This document shows, one piece after another, positions 19,133-28,363 of a stretch of 64,000 nucleotides of DNA. The notes beneath the pieces are model-generated. The model did no database searches, was not told where the DNA came from, and saw only the letters and a program-made list of their open reading frames with translations. Made by a program: the position numbers and the translations under genes. The DNA lies in the NCBI GenBank assembly GCA_013286145.1, contig JABDGH010000001.1, positions 1-64,000 of the forward strand, in the 5' to 3' direction. Source of the DNA: Verrucomicrobiota bacterium. Its GTDB lineage: Bacteria; Verrucomicrobiota; Verrucomicrobiia; Methylacidiphilales; UBA1321. The stretch's first letter is position 1; each line of letters begins with the position of its first letter.

Positions 19133-21328
19133 ATGAGTGATGACTCACCAAAAAGTTCATCTTGCTGCCACGATCATGGCGGCCATGGGTCTCCTTACGT
19201 AGCTCCTTCAAAGGCGGCAAGGTATTACTGCCCAATGTGTCCCGAAGTTGAAAGCGACAAGCCGGGAGCATGTCCGAAGTGCGGTATGGCCTTGGAGCCA
19301 AAAAAGACAGGAGAAGGAGGCGAGGAAGAAAACGTCGAGTTGAAGTCGATGACGCGCCGTTTTTGGATTGGGATCGCCTTGACCGTGCCTATTTTGATCT
19401 TTTCCATGGGGGAGTTTGTCCCCGGTCTGAGTGATCTGATCCATTTGTTGGGCCAGACTAACGTCGTGTGGACTGAGTTCATCCTGAGCACGCCCGTCGT
19501 TCTGTGGGCAGGCTTGCCGTTTTTTGAGCGAGGCGGACGTTCCCTCGTCACGCGCCATCTCAACATGTTTACTCTGATCTCCATGGGTACAGGGGCGGCC
19601 TATATCTACAGCGTGGTGGCCACACTCATGCCCTCGCTCTTTCCCGAGTCCTTTCGCATGGGTGGCGCAGTCGCGGTCTATTTTGAAGCGGCAGCGGTCA
19701 TCACGGTTCTGGTTCTCTTAGGACAAGTTCTTGAACTCAAGGCCCGCGCCTCGACAGGAGCGGCGATCAAAGCCTTGCTGGGATTGGCTCCAAAAACAGC
19801 GCGTCTCGTGAAGGAAGACGGAAGTGAAACGGATGTCCCCTTGGAACAAGTCAAAGTCGGAGATCGCCTGCGCGTGCGACCCGGCGAAAAAGTACCCGTG
19901 GACGGGATCGTGCAGGAAGGCCAAAGCGCGGTGGATGAGTCGATGGTGACCGGAGAACCAGTTCCGGTGTTGAAAGAAAAAGACGGTAAAGTCACCGGAG
20001 GCACAGTCAATGGCACCGGCAGCTTTGTCATGAAAGCTGAGAAGGTGGGCAATGACACCCTGCTCGCTCGCATCGTCCAAATGGTGGGAAATGCCCAGCG
20101 CAGTCGCGCCCCAATCCAACGCCTGGCCGATACGGTCTCAGGCTATTTCGTTCCAGTCGTACTGCTCAGCTCCGTCGTGACCTTTATTGTGTGGGCCACA
20201 TTTGGGCCTGAACCTCGTTTCGTCTATGCGTTCGTTAATGCAGTTGCCGTGCTCATCATCGCCTGCCCCTGCGCGCTTGGGCTGGCCACACCCATGTCGA
20301 TCATGGTCGGCGTGGGACGCGGAGCCCAACTGGGTATTCTAATCAAGGACGCGGAAGCCTTGGAAAGACTGGAGAAAGTCAATGTCCTGGCCATCGATAA
20401 AACCGGAACCTTGACCGAGGGAAAGCCGACGCTGACCCAGGTTTTTGTTGCCGCTGGAGTAGATGAGAACAACCTTCTCAAATTGGCGGCCTCAGTTGAA
20501 GCGGCCAGTGAGCATCCCCTTGCTGCCGCCATCGTCAAAGGAACCAAAAAGCGAAACGTGGCGCTGGTTCCAGTTGAGGGGTTTGAATCCGTGACCGGAC
20601 AGGGCGTGCGCGGCAAGGTGGAAGGTCATCAAGTGACCGTAGGACAGGCCGAACTTGTCGGCGCGTCCGTGCCAGAAGCCCTGGCAGTGAAAGCTTCTGA
20701 TTTACGCAAGGAAGGCGAGACCATTTTCTTCGTGGGAATCGATGGGGCAATCGCGGGACTACTCGCCGTCACCGATCCAATCAAGGAGACAACTCCTGCA
20801 GCGGTGAAAGCCTTGCACAAACTTGGCATTAAGCTGGTCATGCTCACGGGAGATCACGCCGAAACAGCCAGGCTTGTTGCCGATAAACTGCATATCGATC
20901 AGGTAGAGGCTCAGGTCACGCCCGATAAAAAACACGATGTTGTGGTCAAGCTGAAGAAGGAAAGCGGACGGGTTGCCATGGCGGGCGATGGCATCAACGA
21001 TGCTCCCGCGCTGGTGGCAGCCGATGTCGGCATTGCCATGGGCACGGGAACTGATGTCGCGATGGAAAGCGCCGGGGTCACCCTTGTGAAGGGGGACTTG
21101 AACGGGCTGGTTCGCGCCATCGAGCTTAGCCACGCGACCATGAACAACATCCGGCTCAACCTGACCTTCGCCTTTGCCTACAATGCACTCGGCATTCCCA
21201 TTGCGGCGGGTGTGCTCTATCCGTTCTTTGGATTGCTTTTGAACCCGATGTTCGCCAGCGCCGCGATGGCGCTCAGCAGCGTATCGGTCATTGCCAATAG
21301 CTTGCGGCTGCGCAACGCGGTTAAGTAG
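19133..21328 (+). CDS. copA: Cu+-translocating P-type ATPase (P1B-1)
   Basis: The 731-residue ATPase exports monovalent copper (possibly silver) from the cytoplasm. It starts with a Cys/His-rich stretch and a heavy-metal-binding domain with YYCPMCP and CPKCGM (about 31-52) in place of HMA domains. It has the TGEP actuator loop (274-277), the CPC ion site (378-380), phosphorylated Asp422 in DKTGT, and GDGINDAP in the hinge. The last helices contain Tyr-Asn in AYNALG and MALSS, the P1B-1 signature for Cu+. The length fits the family. It is monocistronic and divergent from the S53 gene (142-bp gap); no copper-responsive regulator is adjacent. Confidence 0.93.
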   Translation: MSDDSPKSSSCCHDHGGHGSPYVAPSKAARYYCPMCPEVESDKPGACPKCGMALEPKKTGEGGEEENVELKSMTRRFWIGIALTVPILIFSMGEFVPGLSDLIHLLGQTNVVWTEFILSTPVVLWAGLPFFERGGRSLVTRHLNMFTLISMGTGAAYIYSVVATLMPSLFPESFRMGGAVAVYFEAAAVITVLVLLGQVLELKARASTGAAIKALLGLAPKTARLVKEDGSETDVPLEQVKVGDRLRVRPGEKVPVDGIVQEGQSAVDESMVTGEPVPVLKEKDGKVTGGTVNGTGSFVMKAEKVGNDTLLARIVQMVGNAQRSRAPIQRLADTVSGYFVPVVLLSSVVTFIVWATFGPEPRFVYAFVNAVAVLIIACPCALGLATPMSIMVGVGRGAQLGILIKDAEALERLEKVNVLAIDKTGTLTEGKPTLTQVFVAAGVDENNLLKLAASVEAASEHPLAAAIVKGTKKRNVALVPVEGFESVTGQGVRGKVEGHQVTVGQAELVGASVPEALAVKASDLRKEGETIFFVGIDGAIAGLLAVTDPIKETTPAAVKALHKLGIKLVMLTGDHAETARLVADKLHIDQVEAQVTPDKKHDVVVKLKKESGRVAMAGDGINDAPALVAADVGIAMGTGTDVAMESAGVTLVKGDLNGLVRAIELSHATMNNIRLNLTFAFAYNALGIPIAAGVLYPFFGLLLNPMFASAAMALSSVSVIANSLRLRNAVK

Positions 21329-21330
21329 TC

Positions 21331-22002
21331 CTACCGTTTCCCATCGAGGAGATGGTAGAGACGCTCTGAGGATTTTGGTAACGGAACTTTGCCTTCCAGA
21401 ATATCCCGTACATAAATATTCTCGCCGTAAGCCTGCTGGTTGATCTCGTTCTTCACCTCGATGGTGCTTCCACCAAAGGTGGCACCGCCAAAAATCCCAC
21501 CTGAATCGCGATAGACGATGATGGCCCGTTTCTCAAGATCACGCGTCGATGCACCTTCCACGCCCGTATCGTCGCCTGCTGTTCCAGTGGCGGTGGCATC
21601 CCATTTCAGCTTGCCGGTTCCGACAAATTGCCCGATGGCCGGTTCCGAATTGAGGATAATAATGTAACGGATGGTGGAGAAACCAAGTTGCGCCCCGATG
21701 CTGGCACCGCTGATGTTAAAGGCCGAGGGAGCCCGCCAAGTGAAGGATGATCCACCATTATGACGAACCATAAGAATCCCCTCACCGCCCTGTCCGCCGA
21801 TTCCGATGCCACCCTTGGTGATCGTGCAAATAGCGATACCCTTGGCGTTCGCGAGAATTTCCGGCGGAATGGGATTGGGTGAACCCTGCCTCTTCTCGAT
21901 AATTTGCGTCGCATCCTGAATGCGCTCTCTCATGTTTTCTCCATGACTAAAAACGGTCGAGGCAAGAAGCAGAACCAGCGAAGGCAGAAGGAGGAATTTC
22001 AT
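21331..22002 (-). CDS. SYLF (Ysc84-like) lipid-binding domain protein
   Basis: With the start at ATG 22002 the 223-residue protein begins with a signal peptide and then a SYLF domain: AKGIAICTITKGGIGIGGQGG (strand-turn-strand), ISGASIGAQLGF, and the SSTIEV-like end FGGSTIEVKNEINQQAYG. SYLF domains bind phosphoinositides in eukaryotes; in bacteria such proteins are periplasmic and of unknown function. An upstream Met at 22101 would give a longer N-terminus without a good signal, so I prefer the inner start. The gene converges on copA with only 2 bp between stops. Confidence 0.85.
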   Translation of the reverse strand: MKFLLLPSLVLLLASTVFSHGENMRERIQDATQIIEKRQGSPNPIPPEILANAKGIAICTITKGGIGIGGQGGEGILMVRHNGGSSFTWRAPSAFNISGASIGAQLGFSTIRYIIILNSEPAIGQFVGTGKLKWDATATGTAGDDTGVEGASTRDLEKRAIIVYRDSGGIFGGATFGGSTIEVKNEINQQAYGENIYVRDILEGKVPLPKSSERLYHLLDGKR

Positions 22003-22521
22003 GTTTTGAAATTTAATGAGTCTCGGGAAATGTGCCAGTAAAAAACCGGTAATACCATCCTTTGGAAAAGGAAAGAGAACTTTAAAAAGAACACGATTCA
22101 ACTAATGCCAGGGGAAAAACAGCCGATTACACTACCAGCACCTTGGCGAAAGAAGGAAATGCAAACGGGACGCGAATGCCATAATCCGCTGCCAAGAAAC
22201 ATTCTTTTGTTAATTATCGTGCAAAAAACGATTTCCAGCCCTTGCCGAGAAATTGGAGAAATTAACAAGGTAACTCTTTACTGTTCTAAACAAACTTATA
22301 TTATCAATGAGTACTTGTTTCCTGGAATCTGATGTATGGGTGATTTTACAGTGGGGGGTATTTTGTGAAGACAGTTGCCAAAAATAAAATCGAAAGCGGT
22401 GGTGCAATTATCGCACTTATTGCCGTTAAACATGAATGTTTGCTGGATGACATAACCATCCTGCTTATCAAAATTAAAGACTGGGCTGCGTGTACGCACA
22501 AGACCACTTGAACCCCTCCCC
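22003..22521. other. 519-bp intergenic region between divergent genes
   Basis: This stretch separates the SYLF gene (minus) from the histidine kinase gene (plus), so it must hold both promoters. It is more AT-rich than the flanking genes. The reading frames within it are short and unlike neighbouring genes in composition. A weak inverted pair GTGC/GCAC lies near 22402-22415. I see no convincing promoter boxes, RNA gene or repeat copy. Confidence 0.5.
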
Positions 22522-24663
22522 ATGACCGGACACCCTCTAAGATCCTTGTCCACGATTCTTGTTCCGCTCCTGGCGGGTCTGGCCGTGATCGGCATTTCCC
22601 TTCTTCTCTATCAACAGCAGGCTGATCAAATTGAGAAAAATTTGCGTGATCGCGAGTCCCGGCGAACCGAAATATTGACCAATCTTTTTGAGAAGGATCT
22701 TCAATCGGTCGCCACCGATCTAAAGGTGCTGGCCGACGGCGATGGATTGCATTCTTTTCTTTCTTTGAGACAGCAAGCGGATCTGGATCGCGCCATTCAT
22801 CGAGCGGTATTTATCAGTCATCTGCAACCCGATTATGACCAGATCCGTTATCTTGATGAACACGGGCAGGAAATTCTACGAGTTAACTTGAATGGCGCCG
22901 TTGTTCCCCACGACCAATTGCAAAACAAGTCCGACCGCTCCTATTTCCAAAAAGGAATGACTCTGGCCCCTGGGCAGATTTTCATCTCGGCTTTCGATCT
23001 TAATGTCGAGAATGGCCATATTGAAGAACCCATTAAACCGACGTTGCGTTTTGTTACGCCCGTTTTCGACGCAACCGGCCAGCGGCACGGCGTGTATGTC
23101 GTCAATTACCTCGGCACAAACCTGATTTCACGTCTCGCACAGTTCGTGCCGCAATATCAAAACCGGCTTCGCATTCTCAATGCAAAGGGCTACTGGCTCA
23201 AGGCTGCACAACCGGCGCAGGAATGGGGGTTCATGTTTCCCGATCTTCCCAACCGCGTAGGGATGACCATGGCGCATGCCGACCCTGATTTGTGGGCGCA
23301 AATTGCCCGCGAACCTGTAGGGCAAGTGCCTCACGCTGGCGGTCTCTTTACCTGGTACCGTGTTGTCCCTTCCAAAATCATTTCCAATACTTCGGATACT
23401 GTAGTTGCAGGGGATGACTTTTTAATCATCGCCTCGGAAGTATCCGCAACGGAAAGGGCGGTGCTTTTCACTGGTCTTCAACAAAATTTTATCGGCGTTA
23501 CCCTTGTTCTTTTGTTGCTGGTTCTGGTCAGTTGGTGGTTTTTTCGAGCACGCCTGTTGGCGCAACAGGAGCTGGACCGGTTCTTTATCCTGACGCGCGA
23601 TATGCTGTGCATTGCGGGATTTGACGGTTACTTCAAAAGGATCAATCCAGCTTGGGAAAAAACCCTCGGTTTTACCAAGGAGGAATTGCTCTCCAGACCA
23701 TTCCTCGAATTTATTCACCCTGATGACCGGGAGAAGACCCTGGTGGAATCCGCCAATCTGGCCAAAGGGCAGGAACTCATCAGTTTTGAAAATCGTTACC
23801 GTTGCAAAGATGGTTCGTATCGATGGCTTTTATGGAGCGCAAGATCATTGGTGGGCGAGCAATTGATTTTCGCCTCAGCGCGCGATCTAACCGAGCGCAA
23901 GCATTCCGAGGAACGCGTCCAACAATTAACCGAGGAACTCAAGAATCGCGCCAACCAACTCGAAATTTCCAACAAGGAACTTGAAGCCTTTTCCTATTCC
24001 GTATCGCACGATTTGCGCGCACCCCTGCGGCATGTGGATGGCTTCGTCGAGATGTTGAGCAAACACGCGGCTGAAAAATTGGATGAGAGCGGGAAACGTT
24101 ATTTGAAAATCATCGCCGACTCCGCCCGGCAGATGGGCACCTTGATTGATGATTTGCTGATTTTTTCACGAATGGGCCGGACAGAAATGCAACGTATAAA
24201 AGTGTCCATGGATTTGTTGGTGCATGAAGCGGTGGATGGGATGCAAATGGAAATCAAGGATCGTCGGATCACCTGGAAAATCGAGTCACTGCCCGAAGTC
24301 GAGGCAGACCCCTCCATGTTGCGCCAGGTTTGGGTGAATTTGATCGCCAACGCGGTTAAATACACCCGTCCACGCGACCCGGCGGAAATTGAAATCGGCT
24401 CTACCGCCATGACAAACAACGAATGGGTCTTTTTCGTGCGCGATAACGGGGTTGGCTTTGACATGGAGTATGCAAATAAATTGTTCGGCGTTTTTCAGCG
24501 GCTGCATCGCTCGGACGAATTCGAAGGCACGGGCATCGGCCTGGCCAATGTCCGCCGTATTATTTCCCGCCATGGCGGGCGCACCTGGGCCGAGGGGAAA
24601 ATTAACAGCGGCGCGACCTTTTTCTTTTCATTACCCAAAACCCCAACCCACCCGAAAGGATAG
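22522..24663 (+). CDS. Membrane sensor histidine kinase with extracellular CACHE-like domain and PAS
   Basis: The 713-residue protein has a membrane helix (11-30), a large periplasmic sensor region of double-CACHE/LuxQ type (about 35-320), a second helix (about 322-342), a PAS/PAC domain (about 352-460), a short coiled coil, a HisKA domain with His496 (SVSHDLRAPLRH) and a HATPase domain with DNGVGFD and GTGIGLA. The SYSVSHDLRAPL form is typical of bacteriophytochrome-like kinases that work with small Rcp1-type response regulators, and such a regulator follows directly. Three more signalling genes come after it in the same direction. Confidence 0.93.
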   Translation: MTGHPLRSLSTILVPLLAGLAVIGISLLLYQQQADQIEKNLRDRESRRTEILTNLFEKDLQSVATDLKVLADGDGLHSFLSLRQQADLDRAIHRAVFISHLQPDYDQIRYLDEHGQEILRVNLNGAVVPHDQLQNKSDRSYFQKGMTLAPGQIFISAFDLNVENGHIEEPIKPTLRFVTPVFDATGQRHGVYVVNYLGTNLISRLAQFVPQYQNRLRILNAKGYWLKAAQPAQEWGFMFPDLPNRVGMTMAHADPDLWAQIAREPVGQVPHAGGLFTWYRVVPSKIISNTSDTVVAGDDFLIIASEVSATERAVLFTGLQQNFIGVTLVLLLLVLVSWWFFRARLLAQQELDRFFILTRDMLCIAGFDGYFKRINPAWEKTLGFTKEELLSRPFLEFIHPDDREKTLVESANLAKGQELISFENRYRCKDGSYRWLLWSARSLVGEQLIFASARDLTERKHSEERVQQLTEELKNRANQLEISNKELEAFSYSVSHDLRAPLRHVDGFVEMLSKHAAEKLDESGKRYLKIIADSARQMGTLIDDLLIFSRMGRTEMQRIKVSMDLLVHEAVDGMQMEIKDRRITWKIESLPEVEADPSMLRQVWVNLIANAVKYTRPRDPAEIEIGSTAMTNNEWVFFVRDNGVGFDMEYANKLFGVFQRLHRSDEFEGTGIGLANVRRIISRHGGRTWAEGKINSGATFFFSLPKTPTHPKG

Positions 24664-25122
24664 ATGATGCCTTCCCTAAAAAGGATTCTACTGGCTGAGG
24701 ACAGCGACCGCGACGTGGAACTGACCCTGGCCGCGCTTGAGGAATATAATCTCGCCAACGAAGTGATCGTCGCCCACGACGGGGCTGAGGCATTGGATTA
24801 TCTTTATCAACGTGGCAAATTTGCCGATCACGCCAACGGCTTGCCTGTTGTCGTTATCTTGGACTTGAAAATGCCCAAGGTGGATGGACTGGAGGTTTTG
24901 CGACAGATGAAAGCCGATTCAAAACTCAAGCAAGTGCCCGTCGTGATGCTCACGTCGTCGCGTGAGGAGCAGGATTTGGTTCGCAGTTACCAACTGGGTG
25001 TCAATGCGTACGTCGTCAAGCCGGTCGATTTCCAAAAATTCGTCGCATCCATCAAGCAACTCGGCTTTTTCTGGGCCATCATTAATGAACCGCCTCCCAA
25101 CACAATAAAACGGAACCATTAA
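24664..25122 (+). CDS. Single-domain response regulator (Rcp1-like)
   Basis: The 152-residue protein is a lone receiver domain. The acidic pocket is in AEDSDRD (11-17), the phospho-acceptor is Asp67 (LDLKMP), the switch Thr/Ser is in MLTSS, and the Lys is in VKPVDF. The long loop before the acceptor Asp and the LGVNAYVVKPVDF end are typical of Rcp1 partners of phytochrome-like kinases. It follows the kinase stop codon with no gap, so the pair is almost surely cotranslated. It has no output domain. Confidence 0.93.
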   Translation: MMPSLKRILLAEDSDRDVELTLAALEEYNLANEVIVAHDGAEALDYLYQRGKFADHANGLPVVVILDLKMPKVDGLEVLRQMKADSKLKQVPVVMLTSSREEQDLVRSYQLGVNAYVVKPVDFQKFVASIKQLGFFWAIINEPPPNTIKRNH

Positions 25123-25126
25123 GATT

Positions 25127-27055
25127 ATGCAAACCAGCCCACGTGGACATCGGGTGCGCATCCTCCATTTGGAAGATAACGAGGCTGACCGCCTTCTCGT
25201 TGCTGAAATGCTTGAGGCCGACGGTCTGCCGTGCGAGTTCGTTGTAGCCACCTCGAGAAATGAATTTGCCGATGCCTTGCAACGAGGTGCCTATGATCTC
25301 ATCCTTTCCGATTTTACGCTGCCCTCGTATGACGGCGCGAACGCGCTTCGACTGGCCCATCAATTATGTCCGGGAGTGCCTTTTGTTTTTTTCTCCGGCA
25401 CCATCGGCGAAGAAATCGCGGTCGATAGCCTCAAAAATGGAGCGGTCGATTATGTGCTCAAACAACGCCCACACCGGCTTATTCCCGCCATTCGCCGCGC
25501 CTTGAATAATGCCGAGGAACATGCGCACTTGCGACAAGCCGAGGAAAAGATTCGCGAGCAGGTCGATCTACTCGACAAGGCGCGGGACGCCATCCTCGTT
25601 TGCGACATGGACAGCCGGATCACCTTTTGGAATCAAAGCGCCGAACGAATCTATGAATGGAACTCCACCGAGGCGATGGGCAAGGATGTTCGTCAGCTTT
25701 TCAAGGAATCCATCCCGCAACTCGAAGACGCAGACACCGTCAAAAGCCTGGCTGAACACGGCGAGTGGACTGGGGAAAAGGAGCACCTGACCAAAAGCGG
25801 AAAAATAGTCGTGGTGCAAAGCCGTTGCACCCTCATTCGAGACAAACAGGGGCGGCCCAAGTCCAAGCTCATCCTCAACACCGATATAACTGAACGCAAG
25901 CAACTCGAAGAACAATTCCTTCGCGCCCAGCGTCTCGAAAGCCTTGGCGTCCTGGCCAGCGGCATCGCCCACGATTTGAATAATGCCCTTTCACCCATCG
26001 TCATGGGTATCGGCATCCTCCGGGAGAAGTCCCTGTCAAGGGAACTTGAGAGCATTCTCAACACGATGGAGACCAGCGCCCGACGCGGTGCCGACATGGT
26101 GAAGCAGATACTCGCATTTGCGCGCGGTGGAGGTAAGCAGAAGGTTCTCATACACGTCGATCAACTTGTAAAGGAGATGGGGGAAATCATCAGCGATACT
26201 TTTTCCAGGAACATCAATTGTTGCGTGGATGTGGATAAACAATCCTGGTCTGTTTTCGGGTTGCCAACGCAATTACACCAGGTGTTGATGAATCTTTGTG
26301 TCAATGCCCGCGACGCCATGCCGGATGGCGGCACACTTACCCTTGCCACGAAAAACATCCATCTCGATGCCCTTGAAGCCGCACAGCATCCGGATGCAAA
26401 ACCTGGAAATTATGTTTGCATCAGCGCCACGGATACGGGTACCGGCATTCCCACCGAGCAGATTAAAAAGATTTTCGATCCGTTCTTCACCACCAAGGAG
26501 ATCGGCAAAGGCACCGGCCTGGGATTGTCCACCTCCCTGACCATCATCAAAAATCATGGCGGCTTTATGACCGTTCAAAGTCAGTTGGGCCGGGGCGCGG
26601 AATTCAAATGCTACCTGCCTGCCGTGACTGCCACCTCGTTAACGGAGACTATAACCCCCAAGCCGTTGCTAGCGATCGGTAACGGTGAATGCATCCTTGT
26701 CGTCGATGACGAAGAGGTGATTTTGGCCATTACCCGCACAGCGCTGGAAAACTATGGCTATCGTGTCCTGACGGCATCGAGTGGTCCCGAGGCCGTTGTC
26801 CATCTCGCCGAAAGGGGGAATGACGTGAGCCTGGTCATCACCGACCTGGTCATGCCGTTCATGGATGGTTATGCCACGATTCACGCCTTGCGCAGAATTG
26901 TGCCCGACATCAAGATCATCATCTCCAGCGGCTTGGAACGGGAAAAAACTGACAAAACCGACCACGAAGCAAAAATTGACGCGCGCATTCAAAAGCCTTT
27001 CACGACTGAAAACCTGCTTACAACCGTGCACGAGGTGCTGATGCAAAAAAAGTGA
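25127..27055 (+). CDS. Hybrid histidine kinase: REC-PAS-HisKA-HATPase-REC
   Basis: The 642-residue cytoplasmic protein has an N-terminal receiver (acceptor Asp62 in LSDFTLP; the region resembles phytochrome-type receivers), a PAS domain (about 145-260), a HisKA domain with His282 (GIAHDLNNAL, the NtrB/hybrid type), a HATPase domain (about 370-510, with DTGTGIP and GTGLGLS) and a C-terminal receiver (about 525-642) with Asp in ITDLVMP. It starts 4 bp after the stop of the small response regulator. The two receivers flanking one kinase core allow it both to receive phosphate and to pass it on, consistent with a phosphorelay. Confidence 0.93.
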   Translation: MQTSPRGHRVRILHLEDNEADRLLVAEMLEADGLPCEFVVATSRNEFADALQRGAYDLILSDFTLPSYDGANALRLAHQLCPGVPFVFFSGTIGEEIAVDSLKNGAVDYVLKQRPHRLIPAIRRALNNAEEHAHLRQAEEKIREQVDLLDKARDAILVCDMDSRITFWNQSAERIYEWNSTEAMGKDVRQLFKESIPQLEDADTVKSLAEHGEWTGEKEHLTKSGKIVVVQSRCTLIRDKQGRPKSKLILNTDITERKQLEEQFLRAQRLESLGVLASGIAHDLNNALSPIVMGIGILREKSLSRELESILNTMETSARRGADMVKQILAFARGGGKQKVLIHVDQLVKEMGEIISDTFSRNINCCVDVDKQSWSVFGLPTQLHQVLMNLCVNARDAMPDGGTLTLATKNIHLDALEAAQHPDAKPGNYVCISATDTGTGIPTEQIKKIFDPFFTTKEIGKGTGLGLSTSLTIIKNHGGFMTVQSQLGRGAEFKCYLPAVTATSLTETITPKPLLAIGNGECILVVDDEEVILAITRTALENYGYRVLTASSGPEAVVHLAERGNDVSLVITDLVMPFMDGYATIHALRRIVPDIKIIISSGLEREKTDKTDHEAKIDARIQKPFTTENLLTTVHEVLMQKK

Positions 27056-27152
27056 CTCGTCTTATGCCAAACTCGTCTTATACCAACATGTCAGGTACTT
27101 TCTTAATCGCAAAAGTTGAGTATGCTTTTTGTCGGCGTTTTTCTTTTTCTCG

Positions 27153-28241
27153 ATGAAAACGATTCTGCTTATAGATGATGATGAGGGCATTCGCTCGATC
27201 CTCAGTATAGCCCTCAGGGGCAAGGGTTACCGGGTGATCGAAGCCGTCTCCGGCAGTGAAGGTCTTGATCTGGCCCGTCAACTGGTGCCCGACTTGATCT
27301 TAACCGATATCTCCATGCCGGGCATGGATGGCCATGCCGTACTGAAACAAATCAGGCAAGATCCGGCGCTGGGCAACAAGCAGGTTATCCTTATGACGGG
27401 AGACCCGGACACGGTGACTCCTCGAAAGGGCATGGAATCGGGCGCCGACGATTTTCTCATCAAGCCAGTGAGCCTGGAGGCCTTGTTTGGTTGCGTGGAG
27501 GCCCGGCTTAAACGAGCCCAGACCCATTGGCGCGTGGAAGACCAAATGCTCTCCCAGCTCCGTTCCTCTCTTCATTCCACCCTGCCGCATGAATTTTTCA
27601 CGCCTCTTGCCGGGATTATCGGCCTTTCGGATATTCTTCGTTCCGATCTCACCACGCTTTCCGTTGATGAAATTCAAGGCCTCCACGACGACATCCATAC
27701 CTCCGCGCTTCGTCTCCATCGGACACTGAAAAATTACCTTCTGCTTCTCGACCTTCAAAGTTCCCCGGAGGAAGCCGCGCGTTCACCCGAATTGCTTTCA
27801 CCCAAAATACTGAAGGAAAGCATCCAAACCGGCATTGAAGCATCCGTGCACCGAAATGGGCGGATCAACGATATTACGAATGAAGTGGAAGAATGCCCGA
27901 TTTTTGCCCATCAGAACGATATAAGCCTGATGGTCGAGGAATTGGTCGATAATGCCAGCAACTATTCCCGGCAGGGAACGCCCATCACTGTCCATTTTGA
28001 TTCTCATGGAATACTGACGGTCAGCGATGTCGGACGCGGCATGGCTCCTGAAGAGATCGAACAGATCGGCGCCTTTCAACAATTCGACCGCAAGAAACAG
28101 GAACAACAGGGTCTCGGCCTTGGTCTCGTCTTGATAAAAAAATTGGCCGCCAGGTGCGGAGCCAAGCTTTCGATTGAAAGCCAACCTTCCAAAGGCACCA
28201 AAGTCAAAATCGCCTTTCGAACCGAAGATTCCGTCACCTAG
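27153..28241 (+). CDS. REC-HisKA-HATPase protein (response regulator/kinase fusion)
   Basis: I take ATG 27153 as the start because the receiver begins right there; an upstream TTG at 27129 only adds a Phe-rich stub. The 362-residue product has a receiver with acceptor Asp52 (LTDISMP) and Lys in IKPVSLE, followed by a dimerisation helix with His146 (LPHEFFTPLAGI) and a HATPase domain (about 235-355) with ELVDNASNYS, DVGRGM and GLGLGLVLIK. It is the last of four clustered signalling genes (97-bp gap). It lacks an output domain, so its phosphate must leave through another protein. The gap holds a 15-bp near-repeat of CTCGTCTTATGCCAA. Confidence 0.9.
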   Translation: MKTILLIDDDEGIRSILSIALRGKGYRVIEAVSGSEGLDLARQLVPDLILTDISMPGMDGHAVLKQIRQDPALGNKQVILMTGDPDTVTPRKGMESGADDFLIKPVSLEALFGCVEARLKRAQTHWRVEDQMLSQLRSSLHSTLPHEFFTPLAGIIGLSDILRSDLTTLSVDEIQGLHDDIHTSALRLHRTLKNYLLLLDLQSSPEEAARSPELLSPKILKESIQTGIEASVHRNGRINDITNEVEECPIFAHQNDISLMVEELVDNASNYSRQGTPITVHFDSHGILTVSDVGRGMAPEEIEQIGAFQQFDRKKQEQQGLGLGLVLIKKLAARCGAKLSIESQPSKGTKVKIAFRTEDSVT

Positions 28242-28363
28242 GCGATCTCGCCCCCATTCATTGGGCCGCAACTTCACCGATCTTGGTCAAAGTTAGCCTG
28301 ATCTTAAAGTGAAGCTCACAAAAAAGCGGTCTGCGCTCGCTGCAACCGTCATCCCGCGATAGG

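Noticed and set aside
22105-22480. Small genes or an RNA in the 519-bp gap before the kinase gene
   Set aside because: The frames found there are short, start weakly, have compositions unlike neighbouring genes and match nothing I recognise; no stable RNA fold was apparent by eye.
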